64,000 bases of DNA from Conus ventricosus (GCA_018398815.1 CM031614.1:47593681-47657680); one strand, 5' to 3'; shown: positions 47,093 to 59,580, numbered from the stretch's first letter. The notes: generated by a model not told the origin, from the letters alone. Numbers and translations are program-made.

Positions 47093-47346
47093 TATTACAT
47101 CAGAATGTTATGCCGAATGGATGACCCTCGTTTTCAATACATAAGCGATGTGCTGGCTTAGAAAAAGAAAAGAAATGTGCTTGTCCTGTCTGACAGAAGT
47201 AGATCACTGGCGTGAATTTTTCATCCTGAAAGTCCTACAAGTGATCAATGCGTTATTGGCAGAGAGGGAGCTGCAGTAATCAAGGTCAGGACGTTTCAGA
47301 GTGCTGCCTTCAGACAGAAGAACCAATCGAAAAAGAAGGAGGAGGA

Positions 47347-47349
<3 letters not shown>

Positions 47350-47382
<33 letters not shown>
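47350..47382. repeat. Poly-G run
   Basis: About 31 G following GGAGGAGA. Confidence 0.95.
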
Positions 47383-47383
<1 letters not shown>

Positions 47384-47399
47384 TGGAGGAGAGAGTAGG

Positions 47400-49025
47400 G
47401 CTGGCAGAAGCAGTGAGTGGTGGTGGGATGACAGCGCTTTAAAGATACCGATGAAATAAACAGTCAGTGAGCACACAGAAGTCATCTGTAATTCGTTTGC
47501 TAGTGTTAGCACTGATAGCTACCCACACTTTCCGTGCTTATCGTCAGGTGGTATTGTTAGATTTGTTTCTACACACACCTCTCCTTCCCCACCTGTTCTG
47601 TACCCGTTACTCTGTTGTCACAAATATTCATCACATGTGAATCTAATGTCGGCAAATTGTCTCTTTTGTTGATACATGTTTTTTTTTTTGCCTGCTTCAC
47701 AAGAACCGTATAAACAGTAATATGTTGCCAATGATGTAACATGGCAAAGGTCAGTTTTGAAATATCATGGCACATGCAAGTTTGCGTCACACGTGTATCA
47801 TCTAAGCCTTACAACATTGTTAAAAATTCTTGACATAAATGTCAAACTTTTTTCTCAGTGCACTGTTCATCCCCAGCGAAAGTCTGCGCTCTTCCGAGTA
47901 GCCTTCTGCCCCCTCCTCTCCCTCCCTTGATATCAGTTATTTTGGATTACCTTCAAATGAAAGCTCCTAAGCTCTCAGTTTTCTAGAATTTTGAATTTCA
48001 TCCCAGAAACGTTCTACTGTTGTGGAAAGGCGAAGAATGGTAACAGCTCTGCGCAGAAGTTGACAGCTGTTTACATTTAGAGCTGAGATGTAGGGTTCTC
48101 CCCATTGCTTCCAGCGCAGCTGATCATGGTTCACCTCGGGGATCCGAACAAATAAACTCCTTTGGGCCTGGTTTTGCAGGTGAGAATGTTTGCATCACAC
48201 ATCAACTTAGAAAGGCAGTCGGGAAAGTGTATCTATCTCAGTAAAGGCTGAGCAGATCCTGGATTCACTCTTTTATGATCTCGATCAGAACCAAACTGTA
48301 ATGAGTTCGTCCTTGGGGTACAAACCACATTCCTGCCAAGCTCTATGAAATCAGTAGTTGTTGGTTTTTTTGTTGTTGTTTGTTTGTTTTTTCGTAATCT
48401 AGCGGAGGAGAGCCAGACAGTAGTGAAAAGATAAACTCGATCCTCGGTGGAAATGAAAAAAACAGCAAATCCCAACACTGTTTAAGACTGCTGAACTCGA
48501 GGACGTAGTCAAAGACACTGACTGTATCCACAATCAGTAGTGTCCTACTGACGCTAAAGAACTGATGTTTAAAACAAAAAAATCTGAAGAAAAAACAAAA
48601 CAAAACAAAACACGCACCACCACCGCCACTACCCCCTCTCCCACAATTGTAGGTTGATACTTAAACAAAGTGAACTCTTCTGAGAGCCGTTTGCTTGCTG
48701 TCTTTTAAGATTAATTTATTTTGGATCTTTCTTTTTTTTGTCTTTGGAAACAACTTAAGCAATTCTAAACAGCAACAGTCATAACAATAAAAGAAAAAAA
48801 CTTTCTTGTTAATATTCTTTATTAATTATAATGGTTGACATTGCGAACATTCTGACCTATTTAAATGGACCTTAGTTTAAATATCAGTCGTCCACATGTT
48901 TTACAGTCCATTCAAGAATCTTTCACCCAATCTCTAAAACTTGAGAGCATTTGCTAGGGCATTAATGATAACATTTTGCTCTTGGTCTTCGGTAACGATA
49001 TGTAGATCCCTCTTTCTTCCTCCTT
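47400..49025. other. Unassigned DNA
   Basis: T runs and (GTT)n near 48363-48390 are visible. No recognised gene or element. Confidence 0.4.
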
Positions 49026-49029
49026 TTCG

Positions 49030-49078
<49 letters not shown>
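49030..49078. repeat. Very long poly-C run (~48 C)
   Basis: This is the longest uninterrupted homopolymer of the window. The complement is a G tract able to form quadruplex structure. Confidence 0.95.
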
Positions 49079-49081
<3 letters not shown>

Positions 49082-49829
49082 CCTCTCTACACCCCGACAT
49101 ATCTTCTTCCCAACCCTCGTTTTTCCCCGGTATTTTACTCCTAATGATTGTTCTGTGGTGTCTGAATTTTGAGCTTCGTGAACTTGTGAACGTGGGTCGA
49201 ACTGCCCCTGCCCCCGTCCTTCTCCACCACCCCTCACTCCCCTCCTCGCCTACTTCCTCCCACTCTGTCCGCATCCATCTCTTTGTCCTAATTCTATTGT
49301 GTTTTTTTTTTTTTTTTACTTCTCATCCTTCCTTCTTCCTTCCGCATCCCCTCAGCCCCTCCCTCTCCCCTTGCCTCCCCTCTGTCCCCTCCCCTTCCTC
49401 CGCGCCCTCCTCCCTTCTGGTGTCACAAGACATCGGGGTAGCATCATGTTCCAGCAGACTCGTATTAATTATGATTAGTCTGACAGCGTGCCTGCACAAA
49501 AAAAGGCACGTAGGTTGCACGCCGGCAGACGCTGAATTAGCTGATTAGCAGTGCTTTGCACACCACTCTGCAGTGGGCACACCCCCACGGAGAGCAGCAG
49601 ATGGGAGGAAGGTAAGATTATGAACCAGGGCTGAAACTGACTAAGTGCAATGTGCCGTTTCTTAACTGCTCGAAATTGTGGCCTTCTTGTTATTATTTCT
49701 GTTCTCTTTACCGCGTTTTATTTGGTACTGTTGCTTTTATTCATTTACTATTGTATTTTGTTTTCTTCAAATATGAAAAAGATGATACAAGAAAACGAGC
49801 ACGCCGAATCAAGAATGTGGACGTGTTGT

Positions 49830-50240
49830 TTGAAACGTGTGTCAGTTTGACGGACTGTGTTTCATCTCCAGAACCACGTGAATCTGACAGACACTATCTA
49901 ACATCATACACGTCGTCATTCTGACAGACACTGTCTGATTTCAAAGTTGTTTTTACTTTACGGACTGCGCTTCATCTAAGAAGCAGTGTCAATCTGACGG
50001 AGTGTGTTTTGTCTCAATATTTACGTTAATTTGACTGATTGCGTCTCGTGTCAGAAACTATATCGATCTGACAGAATATGCTTTATCTCAGAAATCATGC
50101 CAGTCTGACAGACTGTGTGTGATTTCAGAAACTGTGTCATACTGATGGACTGTGTCTCATCTCAGAAATTGTATTAATCTGAAGAACAGTGTTTTATCTC
50201 AAAAACTATGTTAAACTAACGGATTGTCTCGTTTTAGTTT
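49830..50240. repeat. ~38 bp diverged minisatellite
   Basis: The unit is approximately TGTCAATCTGACAGACTGTG plus TTTCATCTCAGAAAC, about 11 copies, all diverged. It lies immediately before the 33 bp array. Confidence 0.8.
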
Positions 50241-50244
50241 TTAG

Positions 50245-51385
50245 TGGCGATGCAGCGAAGGTCATGATGTGATAGTCGCACTCTACAGCGAAGGTCATGA
50301 TGTGATAGTCGCACTGTGCAGCCAGCGGTCATGTGTTTATCGCACACTGCAGCGAAGGTCATGATGTGATAGTCGCACTGTGCAGCGAGGGTCATGATGC
50401 GATAGTCGCACTCTGCAGCCATTGTCATGATGTGATAGTCGCACTCTGCAGCCATTGTCATGACGTGATAGACTACACTCTGCAGCCCATTGTCATGATG
50501 TGACAGTACCACTCTGCAGCCCTTGTCATGATGTGATAGACACACACTGCAGCCCTTGTCATGATGTGATAGACACACACTGCAGCCTCTGCCCATGATG
50601 TGATAGACGCACACTGCAGCCCTTGTCATGATGTGACAGACACACCTGCAGCCCTTGTCATGATGTGATAGATACACTCTGCAGCCCTTGTCATGATGTG
50701 ATAGACACACACTGCAGCCCTTGTCATGATGTGATAGATACACTCTGCAGCCCTTGTCATGATGTGATAGATACACTCTGCAGCCCTTGTCATGATGTGA
50801 TAGTCGCACTCTGCAGCCATTGTCATGATGTGACAGACACACTCTGCAGCCATTGTCATGATGTGATAGACACACTCTGCAGCCCTTGTCATGATGTGAT
50901 AGTCGCACTCTGCAGCCATTGTCATGATGTGACAGACACACTCTGCAGCCCTTGTCATGATGTGATAGACACACACTGCAGCCCTTGTCATGATGTGATA
51001 GATACACTCTGCAGCCCTTGTCATGATGTGATAGATACACTCTGCAGCCCTTGTCATGATGTGATAGACACACACTGCAGCCCTTGTCATGATGTGATAG
51101 ATACACTCTGCAGCCCTTGTCATGATGTGATAGACACACACTGCAGCCCTTGTCATGATGTGATAGATACACTCTGCAGCCCTTGTCATGATGTGATAGA
51201 CACACACTGCAGCCCTTGTCATGATGTGATAGATACACTCTGCAGCCCTTGTCATGATGTGATAGACACACACTGCAGCCCTTGTCATGATGTGATAGAC
51301 ACACTATGCAGCCATTGTCATGATGTGATAGACACACACTGCAGCCCTTGTCATGATGTGATAGACACACTCTGCAGCCAGGGGT
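50245..51385. repeat. 33 bp minisatellite, about 34 copies, with a 66 bp dimeric higher-order pattern
   Basis: The unit is CAGCCCTTGTCATGATGTGA plus TAGACACACACTG. From about 50960 to 51300 units alternate between GATACACTCTG and GACACACACTG, giving a 66 bp dimer. The 11-codon period keeps frames open on both strands: 378 codons on minus with an HHDKGCxVCLS repeat, 245 on plus. No domain outside the repeat supports translation. Confidence 0.95.
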
Positions 51386-51456
51386 CTAAGGGAACAGTAT
51401 GATTCATACTAGGATAAGGTATGGTGATACACAGAGCAATTAGATGCTGTTGAACA

Positions 51457-51727
51457 GGTGACTTCCCATTTGGTCTACTCCCATTTCGTCTACTCCCATT
51501 TCGTCTGCTACTCCATTTCGTCTATTTCCATACTGACCATACTGCAAGGCTCCCCCCTGGCGTAACCAGTGTCCAGTCTACTCCAAAGCAGAATCGATGG
51601 TCTTTAGATTAGAGTAGGGCGAAGCCCGAGAGAGGACGAAGGACGAATGAACGAAGGCCGTTAGGCCAAGTCGTGCTCACACATTTCTGTGTAGGCGAAA
51701 TGGGAGTAGACCAAATGGGAAGTAACC
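51457..51727. mobile_element. MITE: 271 bp non-autonomous DNA transposon
   Basis: Terminal inverted repeats of 37 bp (51457-51493 and 51691-51727) differ at two positions. They start GGTGACTTCCCATTTGG (left) and GGTTACTTCCCATTTGG (right, reverse complement). The 5 bp GAACA lies directly outside both ends (51452-51456 and 51728-51732), a convincing target-site duplication. The left side adds two more diverged CCATTTCGTCTA copies, so the end is itself a short tandem repeat. There is no transposase frame. The superfamily is unassigned. Confidence 0.9.
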
Positions 51728-51832
51728 GAACAACAGTGCAACACAATGCAGCACAATGCATCGCAATATGCACCAAAATACACAAGGCAGCACACAGAAT
51801 GTGGTGGAGAAAATCAAATTCCAGCAGTTAAC

Positions 51833-51856
51833 CCCCCCCCCCCCCCCCCCCCCCCG
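51833..51856. repeat. Poly-C run
   Basis: About 23 C. Confidence 0.95.
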
Positions 51857-51906
51857 GCAACCAGCTAACAATATGTGACACGCACGCACGCGCGCTCGCA
51901 GTGGCA

Positions 51907-51933
51907 GAGAGAACGAACGAACGAACGAAATAG

Positions 51934-51965
<32 letters not shown>
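51907..51965. repeat. (CGAA)n and (GA)n
   Basis: A CGAA run near 51912-51929, then GA to 51964. Confidence 0.9.
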
Positions 51966-51969
<4 letters not shown>

Positions 51970-52296
51970 ATAAAAGTTAAGATTTTTTGGATAGTACAGC
52001 AACCGATTTTCTTTTTCCCGGTTTAGTTACCAACAGAATGGAAAGCCAGAGGGTATGGTGGTGGAAACAGAATATGGGTGTTTATTTTAGAACGTATTTT
52101 TCTCCGCAGAAATTGTTGGCAAGCAGGACGGCGTTGTCATAAAGATTAGGGAAACGCACACAAACATGCCAGAAATGTTATCGTTCCCCTCACGGGCAGT
52201 TTCCGCTGCACACTTTTTAAGACAAGGGCCCAAACAGATAGGAATAGACCCACGAGCGAGACACGCATCTCTCCGAATGAGGTGTGCCGGAGAGGT

Positions 52297-52298
52297 GT

Positions 52299-52343
<45 letters not shown>

Positions 52344-52417
52344 GGGAAGAAGCAGAGGGGGATTGGGTGATGGTGGTGGACGTGGTGGAATGGCAGGTAG
52401 TTGGGAACGGGAAAGGA

Positions 52418-52460
<43 letters not shown>
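52297..52460. repeat. (GT)n-poly-G and (GA)n
   Basis: GT, then about 30 G to 52342, then GA at 52423-52459. Confidence 0.95.
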
Positions 52461-52461
<1 letters not shown>

Positions 52462-52537
52462 TAGTTTATTGTCTTTATACTTAAAGTGATGCTAGAATAG
52501 CCCCCACCCCCACCACAAGAGATTAATAAGATAGAAA

Positions 52538-52603
<66 letters not shown>

Positions 52604-52682
52604 ATGTGTTTAGAATGAAGTTCTTGTATGTATATACTGTGTGTGTGTGTGTGCGTGTGCGTGTGCGTGTGTGTGTGTGTGT
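52538..52682. repeat. (GT)n-(GA)n and (GT)n/(GCGT)n
   Basis: GT, then GA to about 52601. A second GT tract with GCGT words ends at 52681. Confidence 0.95.
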
Positions 52683-52689
52683 TACTGAA

Positions 52690-53365
52690 AGTACCTACAT
52701 GATAGAATCTCTGACCGAAGCTTGGCTGTAGAGTAGAAATGTATAACACAACATCATCAATGAAAGATTTTTAAGTAAACGACCGGTGGAGAGAAGAAGA
52801 AGAACAAGAACAACAACAACAACAAACAACAACATATAAAAACAGATGCGTTGCATCCATGTCCGTGGTGAGTGTCGTTGAATGAATGTGGCTGCGCCTT
52901 GAACGGAGTGGAGGAGGGGGAGGGGGAGGACACAGGCTTCGCGACACAAAGTAGTCAGTGTCATCAGTCCAGGGCTGTATTGGTGGTATTTTGCGAATGC
53001 TGGATCAGGAGAGGCACCGTCGAAGTGACATAGCAGTAGTACAGTGTCTCTTGTTGGTAACCTCATGACGATCTGATATTGATTGCTTTTTGTGGAGTGG
53101 CAGTGCTGAGGTTGCAACATGACGAACCTGGGTGTAGGTTGTATTTGTGGGAGCTAGATTGAGTGGCGATGGGTTTAATTCCACGAGAAGGCACGGGGAG
53201 GTAGTTCCACTGAGAAGGCTATGGAGAAAACATTTTTTTTCCGTTGGTGTGTATTAGAAACTTTGTATATTTTGTTGTTCATGATTTTCAGATTTTTAAC
53301 AAATTCCTTTTCATTTTTTTTCTCCTCTGCAGTCACACTGTGTTATATTTTGAGTCTTCCGCGCA
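52690..53365. other. Unassigned DNA
   Basis: (AAC)n lies at about 52808-52833. A 141-codon minus-strand frame (52695-53120) has a hydrophobic stretch only because it reads through the (AAC)n complement. I do not call it a gene. Confidence 0.4.
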
Positions 53366-53366
53366 T

Positions 53367-53434
<68 letters not shown>
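53366..53434. repeat. (CA)n with GCGC end
   Basis: About 65 bp of CA, then a CGCGCGCG patch. Confidence 0.95.
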
Positions 53435-53797
53435 GCCGCGCGCGCGCGTGTTCGCTAACGTGTGCGTCCACACGCGCGCGCGCACGTACATGTCTATGTA
53501 CGCACATAGAATCGGAATCGGGAGCCCGTGGCCGTTTTTTGTTTTTTTTAAAACCGCTCCGATCGCTCTGCCTTCTGTCGTGCTAAGTCATCTATGACCG
53601 CAGTCATGCCCCAACAGCATTCAGTTTGGCCGGGGTTCAAACTACAGACCCTGTCGCTCCTGCTATGTACATGGGTTGGTTAGCTTTCAGGCCCGCTGTG
53701 AAAAACAGGAGGGGTGCGAAAAGGATAAATGAAAAATGAAGGGGGTAAAGGGAGAGGAAGGGTGCCAAGATGATGATGTGTATAACAGGACGAGAAC

Positions 53798-53995
53798 AGC
53801 AGTAGCAGCAGCAACAGCAGCAGCATCAACAGTCGCAGCAGCAAGTAAACAGTACAATGTTAAACATCGCTATCAGTATTGCCATCTCCCTTACCACCAC
53901 CGCCACCACCGATGATGAAACAAAATGATGATAACTATGTTTACATAGCAACAACAACAACAGCGACGACAACGACGACAACAACAACAAAAGGT
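53798..53995. repeat. CAG-, CCA- and AAC-type trinucleotide patches
   Basis: Interrupted GCA at 53798-53850, ACC near 53891-53910 and ACA/CGA at 53948-53992. Confidence 0.85.
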
Positions 53996-54185
53996 GAGTT
54001 GATAGATTACCTTGCTGATTCGAATGAAAGGTACAGTCGATTCAACTGTGTAAAACTTGCTTGATTAAAACAGCAGAAGTTAAGTTTGCTTTGGAACACG
54101 GATTTCTCTCGCCCTTTCCCATCCCCCTTCACTGGCGCTTGCTCCCATACCAGCCTCGGATTTTCTGTCTGTAGAATCCGAACAT

Positions 54186-54235
54186 GCGGTGTGTGTTGTG
54201 TGTGTGTGTGTGTGTGTGATGGTGAGAGAGTGAGG

Positions 54236-54270
<35 letters not shown>
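54186..54270. repeat. (GT)n and (GA)n
   Basis: Short GT, then GA. Confidence 0.9.
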
Positions 54271-54271
<1 letters not shown>

Positions 54272-54279
54272 TAGTGGAG

Positions 54280-55815
54280 TGTTTGCTTGCAATGTGCTGT
54301 TAATGTTTCTGTGTGTTAACGTTCTGTGAGATAACAAAAGTGAACAGTTTACTATTATTCCCAGAGAACAAATAAAGAGGGATGGGGAGATTGCGCGAGT
54401 AAACCAAGTAAGAAAACACAGTGCCCAGACAGTTTAGAATTTGAAAACTAGTTTTTAAAATCTGTTGTGATCTTTTGACAAATGACCTTTCTCTCCCTCT
54501 AATGTGTTTGTCGGATTGTCAGCAGCAGCTATCAGTTGTTCTGGCCCCCTGTCTCCGTTATTGTACAAGCTGCCTATCTCCCTGAGCCATGTTCCCCACC
54601 CCATCAGATTGGTTCTTGCCAACAGTATCAGCCATCCCTGTCAGTTATGTAAAGAATGGCGCATGCGCAGTGGAGTGTCATTTGAGCTGCAGTTTTTCTA
54701 TCTCCCTTTGAAAAGATTTTTGTGGAGCAGGAAAAGTTATTTGCTTTTGATTTGTGGCATGCACTCAGGTCGGTGCGCGTGCGTGCAAGGTATGCGGCGG
54801 GCATTTGTCTCCTATTTTTGGAGGATGCTTATCACAGACCTGTCTATGTTCCCCACAGCAACATGTGTCGGCTACAAGAGGCTAGCCTACTTGACCTTTG
54901 GGACCTTTCCATTTTAACGTCACCAAGCCCTGTAAAAAATAAGCCGCCAACAAGACTTCTTTGGCGCGTTCCATTTTCGTCGCTCTGCAGAATTAGGGTG
55001 TCTTCTTCTCCCACTGTTCGGTCTGAGAACAACTCGTCTTTAAACGAAGAGCTTCGAGCTGCTAGGACGTTGATTCACTTTTTTTTTTTTAGTCTTCTCG
55101 CACTCAGTCCACTCCTGAATTTTGGCCACTGTTCCATTTCATCCAACTACACACTGTGTATAAATAAACTATGACCACTCGTAAGCTCTAACCTGAGGAC
55201 TTTTCTAAATTTCATTTTATTTACGATCGACAGTCTTCACTCCAATAGCCAGTTATGTTTATAAGATTTTCTAACGAAGAACGTGACTGGACTAAGTTTA
55301 TTAACCTTACGCTGAAAACAGGTGCCTTTGAGTCATTTTCTCACGAATAACGACATGGTGTGATCTGATCTTTAAACATGGCCAGCTGCGGCACCAAGTG
55401 CTTCATAGAGACCTACACACAAGACTGTCTAGATGCCAAGGAGAAGAGAGTATCAGAGAAAGCTCTTTTCCACGCATTATGTAGCTAGGAACTTAGTCTA
55501 TTGGGAATGATCTCACCGGGAGATTGAATAATGCATTAGGAGAGGGGGACGTACGTGGCCTATTATTTGTCACCCAGATATGTTAATTAACTGTATTTGT
55601 GACTAGATGCTGGCTGACGCATGTTGTTTACTCGTTGGTAGGGGAATGTACTCCCAGTGACTGTTGGAATTGTTGTCTTGCCGATTGTGGGATGATGGCT
55701 CATTATAAACCTATGTATGACACTTAACGTCCAGCGCTAGTCCATATGCGACAGCAACGGTCGTGCTATCAATCTCTGACAGCTATGCAGGTCCAGCTGA
55801 TGTAATTGATGGTGG
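54280..55815. other. Unassigned non-repetitive DNA with moderate open frames
   Basis: Two overlapping plus-strand frames (54504-54917, 137 codons; 54722-55174, 150 codons) are not low-complexity, and an AATAAA hexamer lies at about 55163. Neither product resembles a family I recognise, and the overlap in different phases argues that at most one could be real. It could equally be non-coding. Confidence 0.3.
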
Positions 55816-55817
55816 TA

Positions 55818-55837
55818 GTGGTGTGTGTGTTGTGTGT

Positions 55838-55878
<41 letters not shown>

Positions 55879-55885
55879 TGTGTAG
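55818..55885. repeat. (GT)n microsatellite
   Basis: Interrupted GT. Confidence 0.95.
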
Positions 55886-56129
55886 CGACCATACCCACTA
55901 TTCTCATCAATCTGTGACACTTCACTTGAAGCTCTAATTGCTTTTTATGTGATTGCAGTCTTTGGAATTACAAACATTGCAAACAAAATGCAATGGATCA
56001 AGCTTTTTGTCTTTGTGTGAACCAATTCAATAATTACGGGGATGATTTGGATTCTTTTTTCTCTATTTCTGGCTTTCTGTTATGTTGCATCAATCCATAT
56101 CAGTCCGTCTGTCTGGTTGTGTAAGTGTA

Positions 56130-56130
56130 T

Positions 56131-56184
<54 letters not shown>
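56130..56184. repeat. (GT)n microsatellite
   Basis: About 52 bp of GT. Confidence 0.95.
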
Positions 56185-56652
56185 CTCTCTCCTTCACTTT
56201 TAGCTTTAGTCTTTCTGGTGCTCAGAATCAGTCTGTCGTTGTGTCTGTGTCTCTGAAACAATAAATTCGGTCTTAGTTTTTTTGTTCGTTTTCTGCTGCT
56301 GAAAGCCAAGACATATAGAAGGTGCCATTTTTCTTTCGTGAGTCAGACTAGAGGTTAAGAGGGGGGTGGGGTGGAGAAACAATAATGCTAGTTCCGTAAA
56401 GACAGTTTAGGAGCTGAAGGGGCTTGGGAAGGAGGAGTGGGGCGGGAGATGAGATGTGGGGCTTGTGAGGGGTGTGGAGGAGGTGTGAGACTTGGGGAAA
56501 GAGAGTGGAGGGGTTAGCTGATACACTGTGGCGCGCCAGTTTGGCGTGTGTTGAGTCACAATGACGCTATCTGCAAAACATACACTCTGCTCACGCGCTC
56601 AGACGTAACAGGCACTCGCACACAAACATGCATTCTCTTTGGTGCTTGCACG

Positions 56653-56653
<1 letters not shown>

Positions 56654-56697
<44 letters not shown>
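56654..56697. repeat. (CA)n microsatellite
   Basis: About 42 bp of CA. Confidence 0.95.
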
Positions 56698-56699
<2 letters not shown>

Positions 56700-57255
56700 A
56701 CTGCAAGTTTGTAGCACACAAGCGTACGTGTGGACCAACGTGAGCTCGTGCTCGATTTTGCATTAAGGACACCGTCGTGCGCGCATATTTACACATACCG
56801 AATACGTGTACATGTACACAGGTAAATACGCACTTATACACGTACGCACCTGCAAAACTACACATTCGCTCTCATCCATCTGTGCTCCCCTCGCCCAATC
56901 CCACACGTGTGAGGGCCAGACTGATGGTGTCATAACAGGGTCAGTAGCGGGGTGGTGTTGGGGAACTTCAGGCCTGACAGAGAAACCGGCTTCATCGCTT
57001 TTTTCTGACACTCTTAGTCTTACACAAATGTTGTTTGTTTTCTTTTCTGGAAGCAACAGTTGTATGGGAAACACGTTACCATTCGGAATCCTTGCACATG
57101 TCTTCAAGCTGCTTCCAGCTTGTGCGTATGATGTTGTTTGCCACAGGATGTGCACGTGCACCTGCCGCCTCCCCTTTCTCTCTGCTCCCTCCTCCTTTTT
57201 TTGTCTTTGTCTCAGTCTCTGTTTTTCTGTCTCTCTTTCTCTCGGTGTCTGTCTG

Positions 57256-57303
<48 letters not shown>

Positions 57304-57390
57304 TCTCCATCAGGGTGATGGAGATGTAACCAGTCAGGTTACATCGTGTGCCTGTATTTCTTAGTAAAAGTACTGCCAGTTGCGGGAAAC
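56700..57390. other. Unassigned DNA
   Basis: A CTGT/CT-rich patch lies at 57226-57305. No recognised gene. Confidence 0.4.
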
Positions 57391-57394
57391 GCGA

Positions 57395-57690
57395 CTAGGC
57401 ATGCCAAACAACAGCAGTCATAGCAAACTTGAGTAGGCGTGGCAAACTTGAATAGGTATGAAAACATGAGTAATTATGCCAAACATGACCAGTGTAGCAA
57501 CCGTGACTAGACATGGTGAATATGACTGGGTATGACAAACGTCATCAGTTACAGCAAACGTAAAAAGGTATGCCAAACGCGACTTGGAATTCTTAACGTG
57601 ACTGGCTTGGCAAACGTAACAAAGTATGCCAGCGTGACAAGACATGCCAGGCGTGACTAGGAATGGCAATGTACTAGCTACAACAAACGT
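57395..57690. repeat. ~19 bp diverged minisatellite
   Basis: The unit is approximately GTATGCCAAACGTGACTAG, about 15 degenerate copies. Confidence 0.75.
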
Positions 57691-57904
57691 GAGGTCAGCG
57701 TGTGCAGAAGGTAAGGTTGTGGTTGAATCATGCTGTCTATGCTGAGAGTGGAGTCACGCAGCCGGACAAAACTTACCTATTGTGATTCGATGACTGTAAA
57801 TGTGATTACGCTAATTTGGGGACAAAAAACAGCCCACATAACTGTTTTCCAAATTCTGGGAAAGCTTGAAGTGTATATGCAAGAGGATGCTCGATATCTA
57901 AGTA

Positions 57905-57911
57905 GATGTGC

Positions 57912-57944
<33 letters not shown>

Positions 57945-58095
57945 GTGGTGCGTGCGTGCGGTGTGTGTGTGTGTGTGTGTGTGATGTGAAAACCGTATTT
58001 CCTTTCGCACCTGCTTCCTCGCAAGACGGCTTATTTTCGTTTAGAAAGGAAATATTTCCTCTTGTTAGGGACACACACAAGCGCGCGCGCGCACA

Positions 58096-58154
<59 letters not shown>

Positions 58155-58160
58155 ACACAC
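57905..58160. repeat. (GCGT)n-(GT)n and (CA)n
   Basis: GCGT tetranucleotides at 57911-57960 and GT to 57982. After a 75 bp spacer, GCGC and (CA)n run to about 58160. Confidence 0.95.
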
Positions 58161-58199
58161 GGGCACGCGCGTGCGCGCGGGTTCAAATAGCATCAGGGG

Positions 58200-59155
58200 T
58201 GTAAAATTATTGGAAACGTCTCCATTCGGGTGGCAGCTACTGAAGATATGAAGGTCTAATATAACTTTTCTGTGTTGATGTTTATCGAAGGTTTTTTGAA
58301 GTAAAGTGCAGCAGTGCCTTGATATTTTTATGACGTGCTCCCTGAAGATGGGGCACTTGTTTTCAACTTCATGCCGTGAAACCTTGAGTTATACAGGTTT
58401 CACCATTTGAATCGCGTCAGCAACTCAAGAGGAATGCTATGTCCCGAAGAGCCTTTAGTGTTTCGGTGTAAGAAAGAAAGTCCGTTACAGCGGTTGAGGA
58501 CCGTGTCATGAAAGGTTGAGTTTCATGAAGAAGTCGGGTGGTGTGTGCTGATGTGTAATGACTCGCGATTTGTAGCAACTTTTTATTTAGTTCACGGGAT
58601 TCAGTTGTGGTAGGGTTTCTTGTAGAAGCAGTACACAAAATCACATAGACGTCTAGCAGTTTGGGCACGTGGCAACCGTTCATGGCTTTATTCTTTGCTC
58701 TCCATCGCTCCCCATCATCTGCTTTCTCCCTACCCCAATGGACTTTGATTGTTCAGGCAAAGCTGCATGTGTCTGCTGTTAGGCCTACTGGTATAAAACC
58801 ATATGTGCATGTCTACATTCGCGATTGCAGATGTTGGGATTTCAAATACAACACACACTGAAGACATCCAGAGCTAAACTGGGTTCTCTCGTCTTTGACA
58901 GATTCTGTTAGTTTATATGCAGCCATTCTTTACGTTTTGATGATGTCATTTAAGGAGAGCAGCATCGGTTTACAGCAGGAGCCGATGGTCCTGGAAGAAG
59001 CTGTACACAGAGGCAAAGAGATGTCTTAACTCTCACCATCTGTGCACTTCGGGCACGCGGTATTCGTTCCTATTTTTCTGCGCTGTGTCTCCATACTTGT
59101 GTTGTTGTCCGTACGATGTTCTTCCTGAGGTTGGGGATGGGAGGAATGGAGGTGG
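58200..59155. other. Unassigned DNA with an 88-codon antisense frame
   Basis: A minus-strand frame at 58417-58683 is non-repetitive but resembles no family I know. A CTGAAGA...GCCGTGAAAC sequence at about 58332-58380 is hammerhead-like only in outline. Confidence 0.3.
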
Positions 59156-59158
59156 TAG

Positions 59159-59181
59159 TGGGGGGGGGGGGGGGGGGGGGG
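59159..59181. repeat. Poly-G run
   Basis: About 22 G. Confidence 0.95.
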
Positions 59182-59580
59182 TTAAAAAAATGGGCCCCGA
59201 TGATAGGAAAATTTAAAGGAAAACTTGTCTTAGTAATGAATAGTACAGATTTTAAAAAGGTTTGAAATACTGTACTTTGTGTAAGTATACAACGAAATAC
59301 ACTCTACTTCAAGCATTAAAGGATAGTACACTTGGTGGGGAGCGGTTGCTTACTCGTGCCAATGTCTGTGATTGATTTTTGTTTTTGTTTTTCTTCTTAT
59401 TTTCTTTTACCCTGTGCGCAGGCGAAGTATAACGAGTCAGGTTATTGTGTTCTTGAGTTAGTACCGTTCGTCGTTTCGGGTTTCTACGACTTTAAACCCT
59501 TATCTCTATACACAGCAGCAGTAATGTGGATACCTGACTCAAATCAGGGAAGGTTGGACTGTGTCTTACATAATACCAAC

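Noticed and set aside
50234..51370. 378-codon HHDKGC repeat protein as a real gene
   Set aside because: The period is exactly the 33 bp minisatellite, the opposite strand is also open for 245 codons, and nothing conserved flanks it. Kept only as a repeat and a finding.
52695..53120. Membrane protein on the minus strand
   Set aside because: The hydrophobic Val/Leu run is the complement of an (AAC)n patch.
54504..55174. Protein-coding exon from two overlapping 137- and 150-codon frames
   Set aside because: No recognisable family, overlap in different phases, and no clear splice or initiation context. Listed only as unassigned DNA.
58332..58380. Third hammerhead motif (CTGAAGA...GTGAAAC)
   Set aside because: The spacing is long, stem III and the cleavage triplet do not fit, and no Penelope coding sequence is nearby.
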